DNA of 64,000 nucleotides from Bradyrhizobium rifense (GTDB lineage: Bacteria > Pseudomonadota > Alphaproteobacteria > Rhizobiales > Xanthobacteraceae). This document shows, piece after piece, positions 53,369 through 63,291 of the stretch (its first letter is position 1; the number at the start of each line of letters is the position of its first letter). The position numbers and the translations under genes are program-made. Below the pieces are notes generated by a model. That model was not told the DNA's origin. It ran no database searches and saw only the letters and a program-made list of their open reading frames with translations. The stretch spans positions 1 through 64,000 of the forward strand of contig NZ_VSSS01000010.1 in NCBI RefSeq assembly GCF_008123425.1, given 5' to 3'.

Positions 53369-55096
53369 TCAGTTACAGCAACAGGTCCGTGTTGGACGAT
53401 ATTCATCGAGTCTACACATACATGACGAAGTTATTGGTGTGTCCGCCTTTGCAAGAGCGGCTGCCAGTTTTGACGAGGCGAGTGGCAGTTCGACCGTTGC
53501 CTCTCGCCTTTGCAGGCATTCTACCAGGCCGTGAAGGGCCCACACGTTGTCCGGATGCTGAGTGCAGCGTTGCACTCTGTTCGTAAGCCCGAGATCATCG
53601 CGGTAGATATCTTCCGCTTCGGCGTGGTGGCCCTGCTCCATCAGGAGGGCGGCGAGCGCGTGGCGCGGCGGATGCATCCAGGCCCAGGGCTCGGTATAGC
53701 CGAGATTGTCGTCGCGCCGGACGGCCTCCCGCAGATGGCGATAGCCGGCCTCGTGATTTCCCTTGTGATATTCCAGCTCGCCCTCGAGCATGGCTTCAGC
53801 GACCGACAGGACGTCCAGCGCAAAATTGCTGAGAAAGCGTCTAGACGGCGGCACGCGGCTCTTGGCGAGCTGGAACAGCCGTCGCTCCTCGTCGGCTTTC
53901 GCAAAGTCCTTCAGCGTCGCATGCGCAATTGCGCGCGCGTAGTGGTGCATCGGGATCGTAACCAGGAAGATGTTGCCGTCAGCCGGGATTGGCTCATCGA
54001 TGATCTCCTGCCAACGTCCGAAGCGGATCAGAACATGCATCTTGACCGAGTAGTAGCCTTCGGTTGTATTCGCTAGTTTGGGTCGATTGCGGACGCCGAG
54101 AATGTCGGACGTGAGCATCTCGCGTATCTTGTCGGCCGCAGCGATGGCGGGCGCAAATTGGCCCAGGAACATGCAGGTGAACATCATCAGATGCAGGTCG
54201 TGACAGCGTGCGGTTACGTAAAAATTCAATGAACCGGCGTAGTCGGCGTACATGTCGTCGGCTTTGATGGCTTTCTCGCTTGCATTCCTGGCCCGCTCAT
54301 AGTCGCCGCAAAGAACGTAGATGTGGCCCGGCATGTGGTTCATGTGCCCGGCGTCAGCGCACAAATTCGACAAGACATCGGCCGATCGCAAGGCCCGTTC
54401 GGGTTCGTTCGACATCTCGAGCAGGTGAATGTGAAGATGAACGATGGCCGGATGCAGAGGAGTGCCCTGGTTGTCGGCCAATGCGATCGACCTGTCGCAG
54501 ATCTGAAGAGCCTCCACGGTGTCCGCGTTTCGAGCAGGCAATCCGGATTTGACGTCCCAGAGCCTGCGCGGCGTCCGCGTGATCAGCGCCTCGACGAACA
54601 ACGCCATGATGTCGTGGTCGTCGGGAAACGCATGGTGGACCCGTCGCATCGCGGCGGCGTAGTCATCGTCCCAGCGATCGTACTGCTCCGGTTCGACGTG
54701 GTGCGGCTTCTGAAACCGCTTCGCGAGGGCTTCGACCAGATGACGTTCGGCATCCTCCCGTCCCTCGCTTAGTGCGAGCGCGCGCTGGACATGATGGAAA
54801 GCCACTTTCGTGATCTGGTCGGCCTCGATCTCTCCCAGATCGCGCCAGATCAAATTGTAGAAGGGGCCCGATCCATACGCGACACCCCAGTGGGCCATCA
54901 CGCAATCCGGATCGAACGCAAGCGCGTTGTGAAAACATTTCACGCCCTCTTCCTGGTTGAAGCCGAGACACCAGTTCAGCCCAAGATTAAACCAGCGCTG
55001 CGCCTCAGGCGAAATCGTCGCGATCGTCCGGCCGTGAGATCCAAGATCGAATGGATACGCGTCAGCGGATTGGGTCGGAAAGGGTTGCAGCGTCAC
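53369..55096 (-). CDS. TPR-like helical-repeat protein with conserved histidine cluster
   Basis: 575 residues, helical throughout, TPR-like pairs visible from residue 30 to the end. A conserved His-rich block (IVHLHIHLLEMS, then HMNHMPGHIYVLCGDYERA) is typical of a TPR family of unknown function and could bind a metal. No signal peptide. GTG 55096 overlaps the LysR stop by GTGA (55093-55096), so it is translated with the regulator. C-terminal ~60 residues end in a Cys-rich run (TRTCCCN) that may be an added tail. Confidence 0.75.
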   Translation of the reverse strand: MTLQPFPTQSADAYPFDLGSHGRTIATISPEAQRWFNLGLNWCLGFNQEEGVKCFHNALAFDPDCVMAHWGVAYGSGPFYNLIWRDLGEIEADQITKVAFHHVQRALALSEGREDAERHLVEALAKRFQKPHHVEPEQYDRWDDDYAAAMRRVHHAFPDDHDIMALFVEALITRTPRRLWDVKSGLPARNADTVEALQICDRSIALADNQGTPLHPAIVHLHIHLLEMSNEPERALRSADVLSNLCADAGHMNHMPGHIYVLCGDYERARNASEKAIKADDMYADYAGSLNFYVTARCHDLHLMMFTCMFLGQFAPAIAAADKIREMLTSDILGVRNRPKLANTTEGYYSVKMHVLIRFGRWQEIIDEPIPADGNIFLVTIPMHHYARAIAHATLKDFAKADEERRLFQLAKSRVPPSRRFLSNFALDVLSVAEAMLEGELEYHKGNHEAGYRHLREAVRRDDNLGYTEPWAWMHPPRHALAALLMEQGHHAEAEDIYRDDLGLTNRVQRCTQHPDNVWALHGLVECLQRREATVELPLASSKLAAALAKADTPITSSCMCRLDEYRPTRTCCCN

Positions 55097-56070
55097 GAAG
55101 GTTCCTCAGTATTCTCTGGGCTCGTCCTTCGCTTTGTCTTATCGAAGACTGGCGCGACCATTCCGGGTATATAACTGTCGGAGATGAATGAACGGCAGTG
55201 GCTCTCGAACGCTTGGATCAACCGCGATTTACTCACGGTTTTCAGGGTTGCTGTGCCGATCACCATCGGCCGATTGTCTCCAATCAGTCTCACGCGTTTC
55301 AGGCGTTTTCCGTCCAAGGCCTGATCGGACCTCGGTCTGATGTTGAGAAGCGAGTATCCCAGTCCGTTGGCCACCATCGTCCGGACAACCTCGATGTGCT
55401 CTGAACGCGCATAAATGTTCGGCTCGAGATCTTCCTTCATGAACAAGGCAAGGAAATATTCCCGGCTCAGCGGCAGATCGAGCAGGATCATCGGATGACC
55501 GACCATCTCCTTCAAGGTCAATGCGGTTCGGCTGGCCAAAGGATGAGACTCGCCCAACAGGACGTGCGGAGGTAGCCGGGCCAGCGGCAGGAAATCGATA
55601 TCGGCAGGGACCTGCAGGTCATAAATGATCGCGACGTCGATCCGCGACCGTCTTAGATCGTCGAGAAGTTGATCCGGATTTGCTTCCCTGTGCGCGACCT
55701 TCGTTGTCGCGAAAGCAGTGGTAAAAGAGTGAACCAATTCCGGGACTAGCATCGGGGCGAGTGTGACCATGCACCCTAGCGATAACGTGCCACGGATCTG
55801 GTTGCTGGTCTCGGATGCGAAGACATACAGGCGCTGGGCTTGCGCTACCACATTCTTCGCCTCGCGCAGCAAGTCCCGCCCGGCGGGAGTGAGCGACAGG
55901 CCTTGAGCATGGTGTCGGATGAAGAGTTGAACACCCAGCTCCTTCTCCAGGAAGGATATTGCGGTTGAGATCGACGGCTGGGAGATATGAATTCGCTCGG
56001 CTGCCAAGGTGATGCTCAGCGTTTCACCTGCAGCGATGAAATACTCCAATTGGCGAAGCGAATACCGCAT
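55093..56070 (-). CDS. LysR-family transcriptional regulator
   Basis: 325 residues. N-terminal winged helix: MRYSLRQLEYFIAAGETLSI, then HISQPSISTAISFLEKELG. C-terminal periplasmic-binding-like effector domain. ATG 56070 starts the family core; the longer frame to 56301 is antisense-like. It diverges from the dpp operon, with GGCCC-N5-GGGCC at 56086-56100 just upstream as a possible operator. Likely regulates the neighbouring TPR gene and the ABC importer. Confidence 0.9.
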   Translation of the reverse strand: MRYSLRQLEYFIAAGETLSITLAAERIHISQPSISTAISFLEKELGVQLFIRHHAQGLSLTPAGRDLLREAKNVVAQAQRLYVFASETSNQIRGTLSLGCMVTLAPMLVPELVHSFTTAFATTKVAHREANPDQLLDDLRRSRIDVAIIYDLQVPADIDFLPLARLPPHVLLGESHPLASRTALTLKEMVGHPMILLDLPLSREYFLALFMKEDLEPNIYARSEHIEVVRTMVANGLGYSLLNIRPRSDQALDGKRLKRVRLIGDNRPMVIGTATLKTVSKSRLIQAFESHCRSFISDSYIPGMVAPVFDKTKRRTSPENTEEPS

Positions 56071-56692
56071 GGAACTGACTCTATTGGCCCAAGATGGGCC
56101 GTCAAGTGCCGGCATCTGCGCGGAATCCTGCGGGTTTGGCCGATCCCGGAGCGGGGGTGGCCAGAGTTGCAGTAAAGGGTTGTCGCCAGGGACTCTGGCC
56201 GAGCTTCGCGCGCCGCGTCTCAGGCTTAAGTCTGGGACGGCGCTGTTGGCGGATCGCGCGGGGGGAGGATCGACGGCGATCGATGATGTCGCGGCGGCCA
56301 TTCCTGACGTTTCCGAAGCCGTGCCCGGCCGTCACGAGCCGCGCCGCTTTCCCTGAGGGGAGTGCAGGTCAATCATTGGACACCAGAATATCTGCCTAGC
56401 GGACCGTCGATAAAGAAAAGCTTTGTTTCGGTCTGCTTCGGTTTTCTTGAACCGTATTGTTTTCGATCATGCTCCCACGCGCCGCCTCCAGATTGCGCAC
56501 GCGGACCGCGCTCAGACCAGATCGGCTGGTTCAAAAATCGCGATCCAATGAAGAGCAAAATACTGTCCCCCATTTTTCTCGAATGCACCGGTCAAGCTGG
56601 CGATTGCCAGGGATACGGTGCAGCATGCTCCCTTGACTTCAGAATTATGTCTATACAAAATTGTGGCCGTTCTTCAGGGGAGAGCATACCGA
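56071..56692. promoter_or_regulatory. Long divergent region between LysR and the peptide importer
   Basis: 622 bp with no credible gene. Holds GGCCC-N5-GGGCC at 56086-56100, a symmetrical element next to the LysR start, and AGGGGAG at 56676-56682 as ribosome site for dppA. Length suggests two promoters and extended LysR binding. Confidence 0.45.
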
Positions 56693-58288
56693 ATGGATCG
56701 TCGACAGTTCTTGGAGCTGGCTACCGCGGGTGCAGCTTCGTCGCTCCTGGTTCTTCCCGCTTACGGCCAATCCAAATCAAGTCGCATCGTCATCGTGTCG
56801 GAGTCCAATTCGAATACGCTGGACGTTCACACGCCGGGGGCAAATCGTGCGTCCTACGGACTTTGCATGATGACGTACGACAGGCTGATCCGGTTCGGTA
56901 CGAAGATTCTGCCGAACGGAGTGCCGAGCTACGACTACGACAAGCTCGAGCCGCAACTCGCGGAAAGCTGGGAAATCGCGCCCGACAATTCCGCTGTCGT
57001 CTTCAAGCTGAAGCAAGGTCTCAAATTCCACGACGGGGCGCCGATAACCGCGCGTGACGTCAAATGGTCGTTCGACCGCTTCGTATCGGTCGGAGGCTTC
57101 CCTCAGCGTCAGATGGAGCAGGTTTCACTCACCGACGTCAATCAGTTCGAGGTCGTCGACGAGCGTACTTTCAAGATCAAGCTTCTGAAGCGAGACAAGC
57201 TGACGCTGCCCAGCCTCGCGATCGTTGTGCCCGGCGTTTACAACAGCGAGCTTTGCAAATCGCGCGCCACAACCTCCGATCCTTGGGCGCTGGAATTCAC
57301 CAAGGTCAATTCGGCGGGCTCGGGCGCCTACAAGGTCGAATCCTTCAAGCCCGACGAGCAGATCATTCTGACGCGGTTCGCGGATTGGCAAGGAGGGACC
57401 TTGCCGAAACAGGAGCGGGCTCTCTATCGGTCAGTGCCTGCGGCCGGCACCCGCCGGGCCCTGGTCGAACGGGCGGACGCCGATGTCGCGACCGATCTCC
57501 CGCCGCGCGACGTGGCCGACATTGCTACTGCCAAGAAGATCAAGATCGAGTCGGCGCCGCAGGCGAACACGCTCAGGTATCTCGCGCTTTCGACGATAAC
57601 CAAGCCATTCGACGACGTGCGGGTAAGACAGGCGATCGCCTATGCGCTCCCCTACGAAAAGGTGATCGAGAGCGCGGTCTACGGACGGGCCAAGCCGATG
57701 TTCGGTGCGTCTACCGATGCGCCTCGGGACGCTTCCTGGCCACAGCCGTTCCCCCATAGCCACGATCCCGACAAGGCCAAGGCGCTGCTTGCCGATGCAG
57801 GCCTTGCGGGCGGGTTCGAGACCAAGCTCTACTTCGATGCAGGAGCGGCAACAGTCGACGAGCCGGCCGCGCTCATCATTCAGGATGCACTGGGCAAGCT
57901 CGGCGTGAAGCTGACGATCGAGAAAATTCCGGACTTCTTTGCGAGACGAAGCCAGAAGAACTGGCCGATGGCGATCGACGTTTTCGGCGCCTGGTTTGAC
58001 GGAGCGGACTTCTACTTCCGTTGGCTCTGGCACGGGCAAAATACCGTCTTCAATGTCGCAAGCTACAAAAACCCCGAGATGGATAAGCTACTCGACGCCG
58101 CGAGACAGGCGCGAGAAGGAGGCGAGTACGAATTGATCGCGAAGCAATTCATCAAGCTCGCGATGACGGAAGTCCCTTACATCCCGCTCTATCAGCCGGT
58201 GCTGGACGTCGCGGTTCAGCAGGATGTCAACGGGTACGTCTATATGTTCCATCGTCAAGTGGATGCGCGCACCCTGGCAAAGGTCTGA
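56693..58288 (+). CDS. Dipeptide/oligopeptide ABC-transporter substrate-binding protein
   Basis: 531 residues. Tat-type signal MDRRQFLELATAGAASSLLV, then an SBP_bac_5 fold with LKQGLKFHDGAPITARDVKW and VRQAIAYALPYEKVIESAVY. Family substrates include peptides, opines, glutathione and nickel chelates; the substrate is not deducible. ATG 56693 follows AGGGGAG by 10 nt; the frame upstream is not signal-like. Head of a five-gene importer operon. Confidence 0.92.
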   Translation: MDRRQFLELATAGAASSLLVLPAYGQSKSSRIVIVSESNSNTLDVHTPGANRASYGLCMMTYDRLIRFGTKILPNGVPSYDYDKLEPQLAESWEIAPDNSAVVFKLKQGLKFHDGAPITARDVKWSFDRFVSVGGFPQRQMEQVSLTDVNQFEVVDERTFKIKLLKRDKLTLPSLAIVVPGVYNSELCKSRATTSDPWALEFTKVNSAGSGAYKVESFKPDEQIILTRFADWQGGTLPKQERALYRSVPAAGTRRALVERADADVATDLPPRDVADIATAKKIKIESAPQANTLRYLALSTITKPFDDVRVRQAIAYALPYEKVIESAVYGRAKPMFGASTDAPRDASWPQPFPHSHDPDKAKALLADAGLAGGFETKLYFDAGAATVDEPAALIIQDALGKLGVKLTIEKIPDFFARRSQKNWPMAIDVFGAWFDGADFYFRWLWHGQNTVFNVASYKNPEMDKLLDAARQAREGGEYELIAKQFIKLAMTEVPYIPLYQPVLDVAVQQDVNGYVYMFHRQVDARTLAKV

Positions 58289-58291
58289 AAG

Positions 58292-59314
58292 TTGTCTGCT
58301 CTGCTGCGATCGGTCATCAAGCGGGTCGCATTTGCGGTGCCGACCATCTTCGGCGTCGTTCTGGTTTCCTTTGCTCTCACGCGATTGCTACCGGGGGACC
58401 CGGCGGTCTACTTCGCCGGCGCGGCGCCTACTCCGGAAGCGATCGCCGACATACGCAAAGCCATGCTTCTCGATCGGCCTCTGTTGGAGCAATTCGTCTC
58501 CTACGTCGTCAATTTGCTTCATGGCGATCTGGGAAAATCGCTGATAACGGGTCAGCCCGTTGTCAAGGATCTGGTGGCGCGAATGCCGGCGACGCTGGAG
58601 TTGACCGGGCTCTCACTCCTGATCGCATTGGTGGTTTCGATTCCGCTCGGGGTCATCGGAGCGCTTCGGAAGGGAAGCCTGATCGACCACGCTGCCAGGT
58701 TCTTCTCGACGACGGCGTTGTCGATGCCCTCTTTCTTCACGGGCCTGTTGCTGGTCTTCGTCTTCTATTATCTGCTCGGTCTTGCGCCGGCTCCTCTGGG
58801 CCGGATCGATCCACTTGGTCTTCCTCCGCCCGTCAGGTCCGGCCTGATAGTCATCGACGGATTCCTTGCGGGTGACTACGAAAGCGTAACGGACGGCCTC
58901 GCTCACCTGGTCCTTCCATCGATCGCGCTCGCACTTTCCGGCATTGGACCTCTGACCCGGATCACGCGAGGAGCGATGCTGACGGTGCTCTCCAGCGACT
59001 TCATCCGGGCTGCCCGTTCTTACGACATGCCGAGGTGGCGTCTGATCTACGTCTATGCGCTCAGAAACGCCATGCTGCCTGTTCTGACCACGGCTGGTTT
59101 CGTGTTCTCGTTTCTGATCAGCGCGAATGTCGTAGTCGAGAAGGTCTTCTCCTGGCCAGGTATCGGATCGTACGCTCTCGAAGCCCTCGTGGCGTCAGAC
59201 TATGCGGCCGTGCAAGGCTTCGTGCTCAGCGTGGCGCTCCTCTATGTCTTGATCAATATCCTGATCGACGTCCTTTACGGGATCGTCGACGTTCGTGTGC
59301 GCCTTGCGGAGTAG
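58292..59314 (+). CDS. Peptide ABC-transporter permease, DppB type
   Basis: 340 residues, six helices. Starts with TTG 58292, 3 bp after the binding protein stop. RTRLLPGDP-like FALTRLLPGDPAVYF at the start and the EAA loop ARSYDMPRWRLIYVYALRNA mark DppB/OppB. Forms the membrane pore with the DppC partner. Confidence 0.93.
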   Translation: MSALLRSVIKRVAFAVPTIFGVVLVSFALTRLLPGDPAVYFAGAAPTPEAIADIRKAMLLDRPLLEQFVSYVVNLLHGDLGKSLITGQPVVKDLVARMPATLELTGLSLLIALVVSIPLGVIGALRKGSLIDHAARFFSTTALSMPSFFTGLLLVFVFYYLLGLAPAPLGRIDPLGLPPPVRSGLIVIDGFLAGDYESVTDGLAHLVLPSIALALSGIGPLTRITRGAMLTVLSSDFIRAARSYDMPRWRLIYVYALRNAMLPVLTTAGFVFSFLISANVVVEKVFSWPGIGSYALEALVASDYAAVQGFVLSVALLYVLINILIDVLYGIVDVRVRLAE

Positions 59315-59317
59315 GAC

Positions 59318-60160
59318 ATGGAGTTTGCGGCAACCCTCCAGGACGGCTTGCGTCGAGACCCTCTGACGGCGACCACGATGGCGATCATCGCGATCATCTG
59401 TCTCGTCGCGATCTTTGGTCCGTTCGTAGCGTCTCACGATCCCCTGGCTACGAATCCTTCGATGGCGCTCAAGCCGCCAACCTGGGAACATCCTTGCGGC
59501 ACCGATCAGGTGGGCCGGGATATATGTACAAGGATCGTTTACGCGACGCGTCTTGATCTGTTCATCGCGCTGTCTGCGGTGGGGTTGGGGCTCGTCATCG
59601 GGGGGATCATCGGGAGTCTCGCCGGCTTCTTCGGTGGGATCGTGGACCGCCTCGCCATGTGGATCGTAGACACGATCATGGCATTCCCGCTCTTCGTGCT
59701 CGCGATGGGAATCGTCGCCGCGCTCGGAAACAGCCTCGAGAACATCATCTATGCGACAGCCATCGTAAATGTGCCGTTTTACGCCCGGACTATGCGAGCT
59801 GAGATGAAGCAACGCCGCGAGATGGGCTTTGTGGAGGCGGCGAGAGTGAGCGGGAACGGCCCCTTCAGAATTCTAGCCGTTCACCTCGTTCCCACGGCCA
59901 TACCCCAGCTCATGATTCAAGCGACGTTGACGATGGGCTGGGCCATGCTCAACGCCGCCGCTCTGTCGTTTATCGGTCTCGGGATTAGACCTCCGACGCC
60001 GGAGTGGGGGATCATGGTGGCAGAGGGCGCGAGCTTCATCATTACGGGTGAATGGTGGGTCGCGCTCTTCCCGGGGATGACTTTGGTTCTGGTCGTTCTA
60101 TCGCTCAACCTCGTGGGCGACGGTTTGCGCGACGTCCTCGATGCCAGGGAACGACGCTAG
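59318..60160 (+). CDS. Peptide ABC-transporter permease, DppC type
   Basis: 280 residues, six helices. Conserved HPCGTDQVGRDICTRIVYA and EAA loop AARVSGNGPFRILAVHLVPT mark DppC/OppC. Three bases after dppB; its TAG overlaps the GTG of the next gene by one base. Confidence 0.93.
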   Translation: MEFAATLQDGLRRDPLTATTMAIIAIICLVAIFGPFVASHDPLATNPSMALKPPTWEHPCGTDQVGRDICTRIVYATRLDLFIALSAVGLGLVIGGIIGSLAGFFGGIVDRLAMWIVDTIMAFPLFVLAMGIVAALGNSLENIIYATAIVNVPFYARTMRAEMKQRREMGFVEAARVSGNGPFRILAVHLVPTAIPQLMIQATLTMGWAMLNAAALSFIGLGIRPPTPEWGIMVAEGASFIITGEWWVALFPGMTLVLVVLSLNLVGDGLRDVLDARERR

Positions 60161-61071
60161 TGCTCGAGGTCAGGAACCTGTCGATCGAATTTTCCACGCG
60201 CCGCGGTACGGTCAAGGCGCTGGATCGGATCGATCTGAGCATCGCTCCCGGCGAGATTGTCGGCCTCGTCGGCGAAAGCGGCTCCGGAAAGTCCGTTCTG
60301 TCCTACGCGATATCCGGTTTGCTGGATCGGTCCGCCCGAATCGCGAGCGGTGAAATCAGGTGGCACGGAGCCGTCATCGGGCCGATCAGGGAACGGCGGA
60401 GCACGCGTACCGCTATTGCCCAGATATTCCAGAATCCCCGGGCGAGCCTGAATCCGATCATGACCGTACGCCGTCAACTTGGCGATGTTGCGGGGCGGGA
60501 CCGGGTGCTGTCGCTCCTCGAAAATGTCCGCATCGATCCCAATCGTGCGGACCATTATCCGTTCGAACTTTCAGGCGGTCAGTGCCAACGCGTCGGGATC
60601 GCGCTCGCTCTTGGCTGTGAACCTGAACTTCTGATCGCGGATGAACCGACCACCGGGCTCGACGTGACAACCGAGGCCGCGATCATGGCTCTCATCGGTG
60701 ATCTTTCGGAACGGCGCGGGATGGCGACTTTGCTGGTCACGCACAATCTGGCGCTCGCTGCCGCGAATTGCGATCGCATCGCCGTGATGCACGCCGGACA
60801 ACTCGTCGAGTGCGGGCCTGCCGAGCAGTTGGCTTACTCGCCGATGCATCCGTACGCGGAACAACTGCTTGCATCCGTTCCCCAGCATTCTGAGACCGCC
60901 GATGATCTTCGGACCGTATCGGGCCTGCTCCCCGACCTGACTGGGCCTTTGCTGCCCTGTCGCTTTGCGCCCAGATGCGATCGTCACCAACCGGATTGCG
61001 ATGCATCGCCTCTATCCTTGACCGCCCGTTCTCCGCAGCATTTCGTTGCGTGCAGGCACCCGCTATGTTGA
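60160..61071 (+). CDS. Peptide ABC-transporter ATPase, DppD type
   Basis: 303 residues. Walker A GESGSGKS, signature LSGGQCQRVGIALAL, Walker B LLIADEPTTGLD, H-loop VTHN (His of VTHNLALAA). Ends with the oligopeptide C-terminal motif CRFAPRCDRHQPDC. GTG 60160 (TAGTG overlap) is the start; the frame upstream is antisense-free but inside dppC. Confidence 0.93.
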   Translation: MLEVRNLSIEFSTRRGTVKALDRIDLSIAPGEIVGLVGESGSGKSVLSYAISGLLDRSARIASGEIRWHGAVIGPIRERRSTRTAIAQIFQNPRASLNPIMTVRRQLGDVAGRDRVLSLLENVRIDPNRADHYPFELSGGQCQRVGIALALGCEPELLIADEPTTGLDVTTEAAIMALIGDLSERRGMATLLVTHNLALAAANCDRIAVMHAGQLVECGPAEQLAYSPMHPYAEQLLASVPQHSETADDLRTVSGLLPDLTGPLLPCRFAPRCDRHQPDCDASPLSLTARSPQHFVACRHPLC

Positions 61072-61880
61072 AAGTCTCGCGCCTCACGAAATCGTTCAAG
61101 GGGCGAGGATGGCGGTCGCACGACGTTCTCGCGGTCGACGACGTCAATTTCGAGATTGCTCGTGGGGGAAGTCTCGGCGTCGTCGGCGAAAGCGGCTCGG
61201 GAAAGAGCACGCTGGCGCGGATGATCTCGCGCCTGATCGACAATACTGGCGGCAGCATCGTATTCGAGGGGATCGACATCGGCGCGGTGTCGCCATCGTC
61301 CTTCGTGCACCGTCCAGAGAGACGGAGGATACAACACGTCTTTCAGGATACGGGTGAGAACCTGACGCCGCATCTGACTGCGGGCGCAGCTATCGCCGAT
61401 CCGATTCGAAGGCTCGTCGGGTTGGCTGACGAACGGCAAATCCGTCTGAAAGTGGAAGCTCTCGCCACCAGCGTTGCACTAAATCCGGAGCTGCTGAATC
61501 GCTACCCTCATCAGCTATCGGGAGGACAGAAGGCGCGCGTGGGAATTTCGCGCGCGCTTGCCTCTGCCCCGGATTTGCTCATTCTGGATGAGCCGACCGC
61601 CGCCCTCGATGTCTCGGTTCAGGCGGCCATTCTGAAGCTGCTTCATCGTCTGAGGCGTGAATTCGGCCTCGCTTATTTGTTCATAAGCCATGACATCGAG
61701 GTTGTCAGACTGATGTGCGAGGATGTTATCATCATGCGCCTCGGTCGCGTCGTCGAACAGGGGCCTACGCGGCAAATTCTCAAGGCGCCCCAGAGCGACT
61801 ACGGGCGTGAGCTGCTGGAAGCCGTGCCTCGTCTTAACGACCGAAAGCATGCCTCGAGTGCCATGATCGCGCCAAGCTGA
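61065..61880 (+). CDS. Peptide ABC-transporter ATPase, DppF type
   Basis: 271 residues. GESGSGKST, LSGGQKARVGISRAL, LLILDEPTAALDVS, and a second ATPase for the heterodimer. ATG 61065 lies inside the end of dppD, 7 bp overlap. It lacks the C-terminal Cys-rich tail of DppD, normal for DppF. Confidence 0.92.
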   Translation: MLKVSRLTKSFKGRGWRSHDVLAVDDVNFEIARGGSLGVVGESGSGKSTLARMISRLIDNTGGSIVFEGIDIGAVSPSSFVHRPERRRIQHVFQDTGENLTPHLTAGAAIADPIRRLVGLADERQIRLKVEALATSVALNPELLNRYPHQLSGGQKARVGISRALASAPDLLILDEPTAALDVSVQAAILKLLHRLRREFGLAYLFISHDIEVVRLMCEDVIIMRLGRVVEQGPTRQILKAPQSDYGRELLEAVPRLNDRKHASSAMIAPS

Positions 61881-61893
61881 CGAGAGAGATCAG

Positions 61894-62706
61894 ATGCTGG
61901 AGCTGACCGCGAGCCTGCCGATGTATAATCTTCCCGAGTTGGCGGGCAAAAACGCCGCATTCTGGGAAGCGCTGTCGAAAGAAATGCGGGCCCAGAGGCT
62001 GGCCTCCATTCCGCCCGATCTTGTGTTCTCGCGTCCCGCCGTTCCGGATGCCATTGGCTCGGAGGTCCTATTTTCCCAGACCTGCGGCTATCCATTGCAG
62101 ACCATCTACAGCGGTCAGTTCGCCTTTCTGGGCGTTCCGACTTACGACTTTCCGGGCTGCGGTCCGTCGACGCATCGGGCCTTTGTCATCGTAGGCAAGG
62201 AATCCCCCTATCGAACCATCGAAGATCTGCGCGGCGCCAGGTTCGCGCTCAACAGCATCCACTCAAATTCAGGGATGAACCTCCCAAGGCTATTGTTGGC
62301 CCGGCATGGCATCAAGGCGCCCTTCTTCGGAACGGTCGCGGCGACGCGCTCGCATACTGAGAGTATCAGGCGGGTCCAAGCGGGCGATCTGGACGCTGCC
62401 TCGATCGATTGTGTGACCTATGGCTTCTTCAAGGAGCTGTGTCCGGAGAAGGTGAGCGCTATCCGCGTGCTCGCCGAAACGCCCGAGAGCCCGGCCATTC
62501 CGTTCGTAACGTCGATTGCGACGCCGTCCGATCAGATCGAACAGCTGCGCGCTGCCTTGTTCCGCGTGGCGAACGATTCCGTATACAGACCGGTGCTTGA
62601 CGGTCTCCACATCAAGACAATTACCGCTGTCGACCCGGCAGAATATACACGCGTCGTCGCCTACGAACGCGAAGCCGCCGAACGGGGATATGCCGAACTG
62701 AAATAG
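61894..62706 (+). CDS. PhnD-like phosphate/phosphonate-family binding protein without signal peptide
   Basis: 270 residues, periplasmic-binding-like fold of the PhnD group (TIEDLRGARFALNSIHSNSG, then RVQAGDLDAASIDCVTYGFF). It opens MLELTASLPMYNLPEL with no signal peptide or lipobox, so it should stay in the cytoplasm. It follows the peptide-type ABC operon by 13 bp and is probably its last gene. Possibly a cytoplasmic sensor or a decayed transport component. Confidence 0.8.
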   Translation: MLELTASLPMYNLPELAGKNAAFWEALSKEMRAQRLASIPPDLVFSRPAVPDAIGSEVLFSQTCGYPLQTIYSGQFAFLGVPTYDFPGCGPSTHRAFVIVGKESPYRTIEDLRGARFALNSIHSNSGMNLPRLLLARHGIKAPFFGTVAATRSHTESIRRVQAGDLDAASIDCVTYGFFKELCPEKVSAIRVLAETPESPAIPFVTSIATPSDQIEQLRAALFRVANDSVYRPVLDGLHIKTITAVDPAEYTRVVAYEREAAERGYAELK

Positions 62707-63291
62707 CGGATGATGCTGTCCTAAGCGCGCCGGCGGCGGTCGTGGCAGTCCGCGAGCGGCCGGTTTAGGGCCTACAGGCCGCGGACTGTTCTGTGGATTG
62801 GATTTTCCGAGGATGAACCTCCGAAGAACGTTTTGGACGTGCTCATTTCCCGGGAGCATCGTGAGGAGCCGTCTGCTTCCCGGAGGGACCCCGTCTTGGG
62901 ACATCAAGAGACCGAAGCAAAAGCGAAGACTGTCTGGCGACGCATCTTCGAACTCTTCGAGGAATACATAAAATACATGCCGCCCTGCCACTGAGGCGCG
63001 TCAGATGGACGAGGGTCGAGGTCTTCGCCGGCTCTCTACGAGGGAGATCGAAAGCGCGAATCTTGTGTTTGAACACCAATGAGCGCGTCACTGCGGCCAT
63101 AACCTGCCGTCGCTAACGACCCGATCATCGATGGTTCATGTAGCAGACGGCCTGATCGGAGGTGTTTAGGAGAGGCCTAAGCAATGCGACGAGAAATCAT
63201 AATTTCCTGCCGCCGTGTTTGCTCCTAAGTGGACTCGTAGCCGTCTGCTGTACGCGCGTCTCGTTTGAACGAGCCGGAAATGGAAACGGTA
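62707..63291. other. Intergenic region before the flavin monooxygenase
   Basis: 585 bp without a gene I can support. A frame open at 62719-62997, with an Asp/Glu/Lys-rich end (RRIFELFEEYIKYMPPCH), is protein-like but lacks a good start and may be a decayed gene. Overall more A+T-rich than the operon before it. Confidence 0.45.
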
